From positions 1-47,707 of the forward strand of contig NXFV01000606.1 of assembly GCA_002803225.1 (NCBI GenBank): a stretch of 47,707 nt of DNA. The letters are read 5' to 3'. How positions within the stretch are numbered: the stretch's first letter is position 1; every line of letters begins with the position of its first letter. This document shows, piece by piece, positions 21,080 through 31,783 of this stretch. The DNA comes from Gamarada debralockiae (taxonomy: Eukaryota > Ascomycota > Leotiomycetes > Helotiales > Hyphodiscaceae). The translations under genes were made by a program, and so were the position numbers. The notes under the pieces were generated by a model, which searched no databases, was not told where the DNA came from, and was given only the letters and a program-made list of their open reading frames with translations.

Positions 21080-22318
21080 ATGCCTCGAAGGAAGTGGATT
21101 GATAAGAAGACCGCGACTCATTTTACACTCGTCCATCGTCCTCAAAATGACCCTCTCATTCACGATGCGGAGGCTTCCACTATGGTCCTCAACCCCACCG
21201 TCCTACCTAATTCCAACAAAGTAAAAAAACTCGACGACTTGGCCTCGGAGCTTGGTTCAGATGTGGGCAATATCAGAGAGAATGAAGGAGAGGCTGCGAA
21301 TTATGGGATTTATTACGATGATACCGAGTACGATTATATGCAGCACATGCGCGACTTGGGATCTGGAGCTGGAGAATCATGTTTTGTTGAGGCTCCTACA
21401 CCAAAGAATAGGGGGAAGGGAAAGGAGAAGCAGAGTTTGGAAGATGCGTTGAGGGAGTCGAGACTGGAGGATAAATCGGGCCCTTTGTTGGATGAGGAGA
21501 TATTGCCGTCGAAGAATTTGCGGAAGGTTACATATCAGGCGCAACAGGATGTACCAGATGCTCTGGCCGGTTTCCAGCCAGATATGGACCCGAGATTAAG
21601 AGAAGTCCTCGAAGCTCTAGAGGATGAAGCGTATGTTGATGAGGACGATGAGATCTTCGGAGAACTGGCAAAGGACGGCGAGGAGTTAGATGAGGACGAA
21701 TTTGAGCAAGGTGCTTGGGATGAGGAAGACGAAGGCTGGGAGTCAGACGATACCGCGAAGCCTACCAAAGAATACAAAGATGTTGTCCCAGAGCTAGTCC
21801 AAGGCGAGATTGAGAATGATGGGCGCGAAGATCACGGAGATGGCGACTGGATGGCGGATTTCAGCAAGTTCAAGAAAGACCAGAAGTTCAAGGCCTCACC
21901 AGTTGGACCCTCGGACATGCAATCTTCTCTTATGACCACTACAACAAACGGTGGAAGGCGAAAGAAGAGAAAGGGTGCCTTGACGAATCCATCTGCGTAC
22001 TCCATGACTTCGTCGTCGATGTTCCGAACCGAGGGTTTGACAACTTTGGATGCGAGATTCGAGAAGATTGAGGAGCAATATGGACTCAATGAGGACATAG
22101 ATGATATGGCGTCGGTTTCGGCTGCATCTTCTACTGCGTCCAGCGTGCAGGGTCCTGTTCGAGGAGATTTTGACAACATTATGGATGACTTCCTAGGAAA
22201 TTACTCCATGAGTGGGAAGAGGAATGTCAAGAAGGGTAAATATCAAAGTGGGATGGAGCAATTAGATGAAGTTAGGAAAGGTCTTGGTCCTGCGAGAATT
22301 CGATCACAGAAGGCTTGA
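21080..22318 (+). CDS. LTV1: 40S ribosome-biogenesis factor Ltv1
   Basis: Single-exon gene, 412 aa from the conserved start [15 protein letters not shown]; an in-frame ATG 48 nt upstream (21032) adds a non-conserved leader, so I prefer 21080. Ltv1 is a non-ribosomal factor on late pre-40S particles. It helps place uS3 and uS10 in the head, and is phosphorylated and released in the cytoplasm. Seen: [15 protein letters not shown] near the N-terminus, [17 protein letters not shown] (about residues 70-90), long acidic stretches ([23 protein letters not shown]), and the C-terminal [12 protein letters not shown] and FDNIMDDFL blocks followed by a basic end. It is transcribed divergently from LSG1 and precedes SAC3 on the same strand. 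Confidence 0.95.
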   Translation: MPRRKWIDKKTATHFTLVHRPQNDPLIHDAEASTMVLNPTVLPNSNKVKKLDDLASELGSDVGNIRENEGEAANYGIYYDDTEYDYMQHMRDLGSGAGESCFVEAPTPKNRGKGKEKQSLEDALRESRLEDKSGPLLDEEILPSKNLRKVTYQAQQDVPDALAGFQPDMDPRLREVLEALEDEAYVDEDDEIFGELAKDGEELDEDEFEQGAWDEEDEGWESDDTAKPTKEYKDVVPELVQGEIENDGREDHGDGDWMADFSKFKKDQKFKASPVGPSDMQSSLMTTTTNGGRRKKRKGALTNPSAYSMTSSSMFRTEGLTTLDARFEKIEEQYGLNEDIDDMASVSAASSTASSVQGPVRGDFDNIMDDFLGNYSMSGKRNVKKGKYQSGMEQLDEVRKGLGPARIRSQKA

Positions 22319-22742
22319 TGAGATTTCATCCGGCGTTTTGGGAGATAAAATGTGGGAAACTGGCGTTTTGGTATGGTATGTTGGCATGAAAGATACCTTC
22401 CGTAATTCATAGCTGTCGAGTTTTGACTACGAGATGGCTGTGACTGTGACTGAACAAAAAAAACCTCACCCTACGAACTTTTTGAATCTATTTGCTTCGC
22501 CTCTGTATTTGCAATTCACAGCCTCGCGAGCCTTGACCAGCCTTCCGAAATTTTTAAGGGCGGACAAAACCGGCAGAACCTATTTAAGTTTAGTGTCAAA
22601 ACCCAAGCAATTAATGCGCTTTGAGGACAATAACAAAGAGCCTCACAATAGGACGAACTCCATTCACCACAATCCAGCTTTTCCCTTGAAATTCTCCTCT
22701 GCTCGTCTTCCTACCTCTTCCTCATGATTTGCAACAAGAACG
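22319..22742. other. Intergenic LTV1 to SAC3
   Basis: 424 bp holding the LTV1 3' end and the SAC3 promoter. It includes ccgaaatttttaag near 22545, an RRPE-like word. A short plus ORF at 22434 has no recognisable content. Confidence 0.5.
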
Positions 22743-25700
22743 ATGCTGCTCCGAGGCAGTAACTCTCGCAGCGCGCGAGGCCAATCACCAAATCGTTCAC
22801 GAGCGTCAAGAGGTCGCGGTTCGACGAGTCGAGGAGCTTCAAACTCCTCTGGTAAGTCTAAGTCTAAAATTCACTCTACTATTCCCATTGGACCGCGAGT
22901 GCTGCAGGAAGCTCGCGCTGGCCTTTGCAGCAATTACGGTGGCAGAAATCCCAAGTCCAACTTCAAGCGCCATTACTCAAGCTTTAAACATTCAGGAACG
23001 TCACCGACCGAGAATTCGCCAGACAATTTCCAGCTCGATCGACTCGAAAATGCAGCGAAGCGAGAGCAGCAGAGGGGCCAGAATGGCGCGGCGGTGAATG
23101 GGAGGGGAGGGAGAGGAACTCCACGAGGCACATTCAGCAATAAACAAGTGCGATTCGCAGATCCTCTTGCAGACAAGGAGGACGGACCTAGCATGTCACC
23201 CTCTCCAGCACCCCCGAATCCATTCGCGACGACGAGCACCTCCTCTCCATTTGGAACGCCAGTAGCCGCATCCTTCAACCCTTTTGCGACCGCAAAGACG
23301 GAGGCGTCGAACAATCCATTCCGCACACAAAGTCCTTCGTCCAACCCATTCGGGGCTTCCCCACAACCTTTCCAACCCCCTCCTACTACGAGTGTCTTTG
23401 GCAGACCATCAGGGACACTTGCAGCGACCTCAACTCCAGAAGCTACGCAGAAGCGCTCTATGGACGTATTCGGCGCACCTTCAAATCTATTTAGCGTAAC
23501 TCCCCCACAGACGAATGGCTTTTTCAATAATGCATCAAACTCGAAGCCTTCTTCGAGTCCACCTACAACCAACCCATTCGGTGTGCCCTCAGGTACTAAA
23601 GCTCCTACTTTCTCTACGACCCCCTCTGGGTCACCAGCATTTACATTTGGTTCACCTGGTTCCTTCAGCATCACAGCAACCTCGAAGCCCCCATCGGGTC
23701 TACCGAATGTCAATCCCTTTGGCGCGCCTTCGAATTCTCAACTCCCTGCCTTCACTACTGCGACTCCATTTGGAACACCAGCGAGTACATTTGGTTCGCC
23801 TAGTTCATCCGCAACAGCATCAAATCCAGCAAGTTTCGGCGCAAAGCCTACCATGAACGGATTCAGCTCAGCGCCAAAACCTGCAACCCAACCTAAATTC
23901 ACGCCACCCAGTTCATCGACTGCACCATCTGCATCGAGCAGCGCGCTTGCGAAGAAAATGGACCAGCTTCTCCGAAAAGAGGGTATAGTTCCACCGGCAT
24001 GGCCCACATCAACGCCGGGAGATCCAAACCAAAAGGGTGCTGTGGAGGCTTTCTGGCAGACATCGAAGGGATATCGAAGCAAAGTCCGAGCTTCTCTCAT
24101 TCGTGGTGGCTTCCTTGACGACCCAGACAAGCCCAAAAAGCTCAGCGAAGCCATCGATTTCAAGGGCACTTGCGAAGATATGTGTCCGGAATTTGAGAAA
24201 ATCACGAGAATTGTAGAGCACGATGTTCAAGGTGCCGAAAAGGAATTAGCTCCTGACGGATCTATGTGGCCCGCTCCTCACAAAATGGTTAAGGCGTTAG
24301 CAAGATCAGCTGCAGGGCAAGACGCACCACTACCGATGGATGTGAGATCACCAGCAGCATTAAGGCGAACCCTCGACTATCTGTTACACACTGTCTTAGG
24401 TGAAGAGGGCGACCTTCAAACAGTCCATGGGTTTCTCTGGGATCGAACGCGTGCGATACGACGGGACTTTGTCTTTCAATCGACAATGAGCCCCGCGGAG
24501 CTGTCTGATCAGGTTTACTGTTTGGAACGTATCACACGATTTCATGCCGTTGCTCTGCATCAAATGTCACGGGAGGAAGTTGTTGCGGAAGACTTCTCTG
24601 AGCAACAAGAAGTCGAGCAACTGGGCAAAGCGCTTCTTTCACTCATCCACGCCTATGAAGATTGCCAGGCCCAAGGCATACCCTGCGAAAACGAAGCCGA
24701 ATTTAGAGCATATTACGTATTGTTCAACAGCCACAATTCGGGAATTCTGGAGACGGTGCAGGACTGGGGGTGGAAATTCTGGGGTGAGTCGGATCAAATT
24801 AGAATTGCTGTCAGTCTCGTTGAGGCTCTACAAAATATCTGGGACACACGCGGTCCCCTAAAACCTCACTCAGCAGCTGATATCGCCCAAAATGGCTACT
24901 CTCGGTTCTTCTCTATCATTGAAGACAAGAAGATATCGTATATCATGGCTTGTTTCGCGGAGATCCATTTCAACAGCGTTCGGAAATCTGCATTGAAGAC
25001 GATCCTCGCTTCATACCGAAAACAACGAGACCAAACTAAGGACTGGACGCTCACGAAGTTAAACGCTTATCTGCGATTTGACGACGAAGAGGACATAGTC
25101 GAATTTGGCGAAGCCTATGGACTGCAATTCGCAGAGAGTGATGGCGAAACTTACCTCTCATTCGAATCCGAAGACGTATCGGACCCCTTTCCTCCCCTCA
25201 AACAACGCCACTCTTACTCCCTGGTCGAACGAAAACGTGGTGATCATTCACTGCCCGCAGTCATCGATACGACGGTGTATGATGAGGGCGAGGTATCGGA
25301 GGAACCCAGTGATGAGGACTCATTATTTGTGAAGGATACTAGTGCAAAAGTGATGGCCAACAAGGGTCCTATCTTCCCATCGCTCACTACTGCGGTTCAC
25401 GAAGATGCTGAGGACAGTGCTACAAAAGACTCTACTTCAACACCAGAGCTCGAGAGTCAACCGGCACCGGATCAGGGGGGTATTCAGAAACCAACATCCC
25501 TCTTCAATCAGGGAGCAACTCCTCAAGCTTCCGGTTTCAACTTCTTTCCAGCAAAGCCTGTCGAACCTTCGCCACCAGTTGCACCGCAGGGTGCATCTTC
25601 AATTTTCTCGAAGCCACCAGCACAAGAAGCACCGTCGATATTCGCGCCTACTCCACAGCCCCAGATTGCGAAACCAACTCCATCGTTCTCTTTCCTTAAT

Positions 25701-27299
25701 CAACCTTTTACGGAACCGACCAGTCAGGGCGTTAAATCACCTCTATCTTTGGAGCAGCACACAGTCACGGCAAGCCCCCCGCCAACGGAGAGTCCGAAAC
25801 CATTCTCCTTTGGCCAACAGCCTATTACTGCGGCTCCCCCTTTCAAGAGTCCGAAACCCCAATTCTCCCTGGGACAATATTCAGTCACTGCAAGTCCTCC
25901 AACTCAGAGTCCGAAGCCTCAGTTCTCGCTCGGTGGGCATTCAGCCACTCCACCTGAACAATCTTCCGTCGAGAACGCTCCAAAATCCCCCAGTCTCCCT
26001 GCTAACACGGCTAAGCAATCACCATTGTCGCAACCCACTTTTGGGACAGGGCCAAGCTTCAGTCCCATGCAGAATCCTGTTTTCAGTGGCACAACACAGG
26101 AACCTGCCCAGCAGTCGAAACCATTCCCAGCCCAACCCTCTCAGGAGAAAGTTGGAGGGATGAGTTCCTTCGCTCCAATAAAAGCACCTGCGCCCAACAA
26201 CCGAAAAGTGCAACTTGATAACCTTGCCAAATGGGTTGCCATTGGGGATGGGGGCCTTCTGGATCAATTCATTGAATACAAGGTAGAAGAAATTGTACAC
26301 GCCGCAGTCGGGATATTTTTGAAGGAAAGAGCGGATAGGGTTGCCAAGGAAGAGGAAGATAAGGCACGAGAACAGGCAGACCAATTCAGATACCGCTCGC
26401 TGGCCACAAAGTACGGTCATAAGTGGCGAGAAGCGGCCCACCGCCTGTGGTTGAGGAGAAGAGGGAGGGAAGCCCGAAAAGCGCGCCAAGAAATGGCCGA
26501 GAGTCTTAGAGCATCAAAGGCTTTACAGTCGGCCAACGTAGTTGAAGATTTCAGGGCTTCCGCGAGCAGCAGTCGACGAGGAAGCTTAGAAAGTCTACTC
26601 GATGTGACTGGGGTTCTTAATGGTGTGCATGATTCAGAGAGCGAGATTCGAGCAATCGTCCAGAGAGACGAACTCAAGTCTCCCGGCAAGCGACGACGAT
26701 CCGATCGATCCACCGAGAGTCCGGCTTCAAGCACAAATGGCCACAAGAGGGGCAAATCTGACAACCCTCTCCGACGTTCGCTTCTTTCTGACCCGACATA
26801 TCTTCACGGCGGTTCAAGAATCCATCTCATGTCAAATTACGATGTCAGGGACGAAACTCGTCGACAAGTCAGCGGAGTGCAGACCGACTACTTCAGGTTG
26901 AAAGCTAGGGGAATCACTACTCTGCCCAACGGAACACCACTTGCAAGTTCTGCCGCAAAAGATATCCTACACCAGAAGCGCTCTTTCGATAGGATCACCA
27001 AGCCAGCGACACCGAAATCATTGATGCCTCCACCCGGAGCCAGGAGTGTTCCTGCCAAGCCTATGGTGCATCTCGAAGGGCCACGGAAAGCTACTGAACA
27101 TAATGAGGATATTGAGGCGATGAAGGCTAGAGCAATAGCTTTGATAGCTGAGGATCAGGAATCTCGTCAGAAGAGGACCTTCGACGACGACGACGAGATG
27201 TTTGCGAGGGCGAAGAGGGTTAGGGAACAGATGGAGGAGGGGGAGAAATGGTATCAGAAGCAAATAGAAAGGGACACAGCAAGTAGGAGTGCATCTTGA
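22743..27299 (+). CDS. SAC3: Nuclear mRNA export scaffold Sac3 (TREX-2)
   Basis: One open frame of 1518 aa. Sac3/GANP is the scaffold of TREX-2, which links SAGA-transcribed genes and mRNPs to the nuclear pore basket. Order: Arg/Gly-rich N-terminus; FG-nucleoporin-like repeats with many NPFG, FG and SPFG (about residues 150-420); the SAC3/PCI-type domain starting at TCEDMCPEFEKITR (about 474) to about 800; an acidic linker; a second Phe/Pro repeat region (FSFGQ, FSLGQ, FSLGG; about 900-1090); and the CID helix (from DNLAKWVAIGDGG, about 1158, through WREAAHRLWLRRRGREARK), which binds Cdc31 and Sus1. The start is the first ATG. A perfect GTAAGT at 22852 lies in frame, but no acceptor keeps the frame, so I leave it unspliced; the first 100 residues are the weakest part. 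Confidence 0.93.
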   Translation: MLLRGSNSRSARGQSPNRSRASRGRGSTSRGASNSSGKSKSKIHSTIPIGPRVLQEARAGLCSNYGGRNPKSNFKRHYSSFKHSGTSPTENSPDNFQLDRLENAAKREQQRGQNGAAVNGRGGRGTPRGTFSNKQVRFADPLADKEDGPSMSPSPAPPNPFATTSTSSPFGTPVAASFNPFATAKTEASNNPFRTQSPSSNPFGASPQPFQPPPTTSVFGRPSGTLAATSTPEATQKRSMDVFGAPSNLFSVTPPQTNGFFNNASNSKPSSSPPTTNPFGVPSGTKAPTFSTTPSGSPAFTFGSPGSFSITATSKPPSGLPNVNPFGAPSNSQLPAFTTATPFGTPASTFGSPSSSATASNPASFGAKPTMNGFSSAPKPATQPKFTPPSSSTAPSASSSALAKKMDQLLRKEGIVPPAWPTSTPGDPNQKGAVEAFWQTSKGYRSKVRASLIRGGFLDDPDKPKKLSEAIDFKGTCEDMCPEFEKITRIVEHDVQGAEKELAPDGSMWPAPHKMVKALARSAAGQDAPLPMDVRSPAALRRTLDYLLHTVLGEEGDLQTVHGFLWDRTRAIRRDFVFQSTMSPAELSDQVYCLERITRFHAVALHQMSREEVVAEDFSEQQEVEQLGKALLSLIHAYEDCQAQGIPCENEAEFRAYYVLFNSHNSGILETVQDWGWKFWGESDQIRIAVSLVEALQNIWDTRGPLKPHSAADIAQNGYSRFFSIIEDKKISYIMACFAEIHFNSVRKSALKTILASYRKQRDQTKDWTLTKLNAYLRFDDEEDIVEFGEAYGLQFAESDGETYLSFESEDVSDPFPPLKQRHSYSLVERKRGDHSLPAVIDTTVYDEGEVSEEPSDEDSLFVKDTSAKVMANKGPIFPSLTTAVHEDAEDSATKDSTSTPELESQPAPDQGGIQKPTSLFNQGATPQASGFNFFPAKPVEPSPPVAPQGASSIFSKPPAQEAPSIFAPTPQPQIAKPTPSFSFLNQPFTEPTSQGVKSPLSLEQHTVTASPPPTESPKPFSFGQQPITAAPPFKSPKPQFSLGQYSVTASPPTQSPKPQFSLGGHSATPPEQSSVENAPKSPSLPANTAKQSPLSQPTFGTGPSFSPMQNPVFSGTTQEPAQQSKPFPAQPSQEKVGGMSSFAPIKAPAPNNRKVQLDNLAKWVAIGDGGLLDQFIEYKVEEIVHAAVGIFLKERADRVAKEEEDKAREQADQFRYRSLATKYGHKWREAAHRLWLRRRGREARKARQEMAESLRASKALQSANVVEDFRASASSSRRGSLESLLDVTGVLNGVHDSESEIRAIVQRDELKSPGKRRRSDRSTESPASSTNGHKRGKSDNPLRRSLLSDPTYLHGGSRIHLMSNYDVRDETRRQVSGVQTDYFRLKARGITTLPNGTPLASSAAKDILHQKRSFDRITKPATPKSLMPPPGARSVPAKPMVHLEGPRKATEHNEDIEAMKARAIALIAEDQESRQKRTFDDDDEMFARAKRVREQMEEGEKWYQKQIERDTASRSAS

Positions 27300-27754
27300 T
27301 GTAGAGTATTGCATTTGGGTGGCGTCTTTGGTTGCTGGAGACAATCATCTGTCAGGGCATCTGTCAGGGCATATGACGGAGGTGTTATTTTGGGCACATA
27401 GCATTTGCGTGGTGTTCGGGCTAGTGTTGTATAAGTCGAGACGATACCTTGGGTATGAAATTAAGGATGCAAGGCTTCATTTTGAGAGAAGCGTAAATAC
27501 AAACTCTATGACCCTCTAATCTGAAGTTCCTTTTCCCTAAAATACTCGCAAATGGCAATCGAATTTAGACATGGCACGTGATAGTTTACACTAATCCATA
27601 AAGGCGCTAGCTTTCTCCACTTTTTTGAGATCGGCAAAAATTGAAGAGCTCGAATTGAAATAATTCTCGAGTTAACGCAAATTTCAAGAACTCAAACTCG
27701 ACTGAACCACCACGAGAGGGGAGATAGGAAACTGTGAATTCGCCAATCTCCAAG
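27300..27754. other. Intergenic SAC3 to CBF5
   Basis: 455 bp. Contains an E-box-like cacgtg near 27577, and the words caaaaattgaag and gcaaatttcaag in the last 120 bp, which resemble RRPE-type elements. No ORF of interest. Confidence 0.45.
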
Positions 27755-29377
27755 ATGGCCCTCGTAGTATCTCAAAAAGATGTGGACTACACCATCAAGC
27801 CAGAAGCTACAACTCCAGCGGTCGACACCAGCTCCTGGCCTTTGCTTTTGAAAAATTACAACAACTGTACGATTGCAAACCTCAATGCATGAAGTTTTCG
27901 CTGACATATGGTTATAGTACTTGTCCGAACCGGTCATTTCACTCCTATTCCCAATGGATGCACCCCGCTCAAACGCGACCTTAAATCGTACATCAGTTCC
28001 GGTGTCATAAATCTCGACAAGCCCTCTAATCCCTCCAGTCACGAAGTGGTCGCGTGGGTGAAGCGCATGCTCAGGTGAGGGACATAGCACAAATTCCATA
28101 GTTTCCGCATGCTAATCTTGTCTATCAGAGTTGAGAAGACTGGTCATAGCGGTACCCTCGATCCCAAAGTCACCGGATGCTTGATCGTCTGTATCGACCG
28201 AGCCACAAGACTCGTCAAGTCCCAACAAGGAGCCGGAAAAGAGTATGTCTGCGTCATCCGATTACACGATAAGCTCCCAGGAGGCGAGGCCCAATTCGCA
28301 CGAGCTCTCGAGACCTTGACCGGTGCTCTGTTCCAACGTCCTCCTCTGATCTCTGCCGTCAAGCGCCAACTTCGCATCCGAACCATCCACGAAAGCAAGC
28401 TCTACGAGTTCGACAATGACAGGCATTTAGGTGTTTTCTGGGTTTCCTGTGAGGCTGGAACATATATCCGTACATTGTGTGTTCATTTGGGTTTGTTGCT
28501 TGGTGTGGGTGCTCATATGCAGGAACTGCGCAGAGTGAGAAGTGGTGCGATGGATGAGGAGAAGAATATGGTTACACTGCATGATGTGTTGGATGCGCAG
28601 TGGATGCAAGATAATACCCGCGACGAGTCGTACTTGAGGAAGGTTATTGCGCCGTTAGAGACTCTTCTTACGACATACAAGAGAATTGTCGTCAAGGATA
28701 GTGCGGTTAATGCTGTTTGCTATGGTGCCAAGTTGATGATTCCTGGTTTACTGAGATATGGTAAGCTTCCCCCTCAAGTCTAAGAGACGTAGATGCTAAT
28801 GAATCCTGCAGAGGCTGGTATTGAAGTCCACGAGGAGGTAGTCTTAATGACCACCAAAGGCGAAGCCATCGCTCTCGGAATCGCACAAATGTCCACCGTC
28901 GAGCTCTCAACCTGCGATCACGGTGTTGTTGCAAAGGTCAAGCGTTGCATCATGGAGCGCGATCTCTATCCAAGAAGATGGGGACTCGGCCCAGTCGCCC
29001 TCGAGAAGAAGAAGATGAAGGCAGACGGCAAGCTGGACAAATACGGCCGACCCAACGAAGCTACGCCCGCCAAATGGAACGATGAGTACAAGGACTTCAA
29101 TGCACCCCTCGACGGCTCATCCGCTGCTCCAGCCGCCGAGACCACCTCCACAGAAGATGTTCCTACTGCGCCGGCAGTTCCTCCTTCCAGCGCAACGCTT
29201 GAGGCGGACGTTTCGATGGTCAGCAATGGTGTTAGTGAGTCGGGCAAGAAGCGAAAGAGACATGAGGGCGAGACGGCGGAGGAGAAGGCAGAGAGGAAGC
29301 GCAAGAAGAAAGAGAAGAAAGAGAAGAAGGCGAAGAAGGAAGGGAAGAAGGTTGAGGAAAGTGATGACAGCGAGTAG
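27755..29377 (+). CDS. CBF5: H/ACA snoRNP pseudouridine synthase Cbf5 (dyskerin)
   Basis: Exons 27755-27866, 27918-28074, 28129-28760 and 28812-29377; introns of 51-54 nt; 488 aa. Cbf5 is the catalytic subunit of H/ACA snoRNPs that convert uridine to pseudouridine in rRNA and snRNA in the nucleolus. Seen: the dyskerin-like N-terminus ([18 protein letters not shown]); the TruB motif [14 protein letters not shown] with the catalytic Asp at about residue 101; the substrate loop [30 protein letters not shown]; a PUA domain at about 278-355 ([18 protein letters not shown]); the conserved PRRWGLGP; and a C-terminal Lys/Glu (KKE/KKD-type) tail ending DDSE. Every splice junction rebuilds a conserved block. 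It is downstream of SAC3 on the same strand. Confidence 0.97.
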
Positions 29378-31783
29378 ACTCGTTTCGTTTGATTCCGGGA
29401 TATGGCTCGTGGCTCTTGTGCATAAATTCTCAGGCGTTTTGATGTATCATACTTTGCAGGTGGCTGCAGGAGAGGTCAAAAATGGAGTTTGCAGGTTTTC
29501 TCTTTAATGCACTGCCTTAAACCCTCTTGTTCCTGATGTGTAACTTGAACAGTGCAGTTAGTGCTCGCACAAGTGTGTATAGCGCTCTTGCCCTTCTGAA
29601 TTCTTATCCTTAGTGTGATACAGCACCGCAAGAGCTCACTCGACGTTTTGCGATCTCAAACGGAAAATAGAATACGACACGGGTTAAATATTTATATGGG
29701 GCACAGTTCGCAGATACTCTCTTAAATATATTGACTCCATACAAGGTATTTGTCTTGATCTTATTCACGTAATGACTTATTGGACGTGGAAAAGGTTTTG
29801 TTTTTGCTCGCCAGATTCGAGTGTGAGTTTGTGGCATTAGCCTCGAGATACAATTCCTGGTGTAATATCGGTCAAACCCAAGGATTGTCGTTATCATTCA
29901 TATGTCCAATATCTGGAGTGGTGAGTATCGATTGATTTAGATCAAGGAGGCATTGATACAATGTTACCAAAACAGGCGGAGTGTGGACTGAATTCATTGC
30001 GTTGTCTCACTGTTCAACCATCTATCAATAATTTTTTGGTTATCTTGACTTGCCAAAGCATGCAACAGCTTTTCAATGCAAGTGTTGGCCACTTCAGCTT
30101 CGTTAGACCCTCCTGTCTCCTACAGTATCGCTACCTCTTTCATACTGAAGTAATTGCTCGGCATGCTGCCTACTCCTGGTCTTACTTCCGTTTCAACGCA
30201 ACTTGTACCTACGTATTGGCGCCAAGATCCCCAAGTGCTCCTTCAATAACTGAAATCGATATTCTCAAGAAGATCTGCACCACAGTCAGGAGTATCAGAG
30301 TACACCGGACATCACAGTAGCATTCACATCATAGCCGCCTGTGCTATCATAGACAGAGACCTAGGATGTATTTGATGTGATACTTTCACACTATCTTCAT
30401 CGGCTTTTTCACCCCCACAGTAGTGTATTTGGCAAGTCTAATACTTTGTGGAAACCACGTTGAAACCCTCTTCACGAAAGTTCTGCCCCTTTTTCTTCCA
30501 CCGCGCTTACCTAGAAGCCACGGCACATCTTAGATTCTTATCACATCCAAAAAAAAAAAAGGGGGTAAAGAAATTGAAGCGAGACTTCGATACAGAAGTC
30601 AATATATCTCTTGCCGGCAGATATCGGCAGATGGTAAAGATGACAGATTCGTACGACTATGGGGTTCTTGAAATGCAGCCTAGCTTGGGAATTGGATCGG
30701 TTATCTTCCGGAAGAGAGCGGAGAAACCCTATTAGCTTTTCCATTGCATCAATCCCTGCAACAATGTGGAAATACTTGGTCTTGATTGATCCGTCTGCAC
30801 GATTTAAGCGCTTGGGATTTTGCTCACAGCCACGAGCAACCGTTTCTGGCCCCGAGAGCGATGTCAACGTCAATGGCGCCCAACCGACCCCAAACACAGA
30901 AGTGCGGAAATAGGGGGCCAAATCACCAGCTCGTAAAAACCAACATTTTCCTTCCTCGAGGCGGCCACTGAGGAGGCCCGCCTAGTCGCTCCGGTGGCAG
31001 CCAACAATGCCGGGCCGTACCGTGCCAATGAAGAGCTTCATCACTTGTGCCGAGCAACCCCATAGAACAGTTTCTAGAATCATCGCAACTATTGCGTGTC
31101 TGCGACAGAATCACATCACTATCACGATGCGACTGCATTATTCTGTTCATCCTCCAACACCAGCGTCGCAATTGCCACTACAGGTAGGAGGGCCCCCAAT
31201 GATCATCGCCTACCTGGGATGGTGGTGAACCAGGTGCTTTTGAGGATTCGGCAACGGATTTTCAGAGAGTGAGAGCGTATCAATCCCCACGGATTGGGGC
31301 AGGGGTGCACAGCTAAAAGCTAATACCCGAGCTTTGCGATCGCCAATCAGCCGCCAGCACGGCCCTCCATTGTGATGTCCAGCCTTGTCACACTGCCTTA
31401 AGCCCTGCAAAGTTGGGGTGACCTTGCAGGGTACCTCGCATCACCTGCATTTGAACTGGATGAAATGGGCTTGTTGGTTACTTCTGCCGCAAAAGCCATG
31501 GAGTGCGGAGCAAGATAAGTAAGTGCTCACCTTAAACAATGAAGTTGGTGCTCTTGGTTTTCAGACCTCATTCTCTCTTTCAACTTTTAATAATACACAT
31601 ACAGGAGTCACACTCGTCGTACTGCTACTCTGGTTTTTGCATTCGGATATCTTGCCGGTCAAGATCAGTGTGTCAATCCCCGCATCAAGCTCAGCTCTGT
31701 AATCCCTGCCGTCGGACAATCGGAGACCGCGCAACAGTGTACTACCACACACAACCACCAGATACAGGTCCTGAGCGACCAAG
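29378..31783. other. Gene-poor stretch, 2.4 kb
   Basis: No conserved coding sequence recognised. It holds a 12-A/5-G homopolymer run (30549-30565) and several ORFs of about 80-126 codons on both strands with no family resemblance. The longest, 30541-30921 on the minus strand, is Arg/Leu-rich without a domain. The last few hundred bases must include the promoter of the membrane-protein gene that starts at 31784. Confidence 0.5.
30549..30565. repeat. Homopolymer run A12G5
   Basis: Twelve A followed by five G in intergenic sequence. It is a likely polymorphic or error-prone site. Confidence 0.9.

Noticed and set aside
22729..23097. A 122-codon plus-strand ORF overlapping the start of SAC3
   Set aside because: It is a shadow frame of SAC3; no conserved motif, and it ends where SAC3 continues for 1400 codons.
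22973..23713. A 246-codon minus-strand ORF opposite the SAC3 FG repeats
   Set aside because: The open antisense frame follows from the repetitive Pro/Phe/Gly codons of SAC3; its own sequence is low complexity.
30541..30921. A 126-codon minus-strand ORF in the 29.4-31.8 kb gap
   Set aside because: Ends through a homopolymer run and shows no recognisable motif; not strong enough to call.
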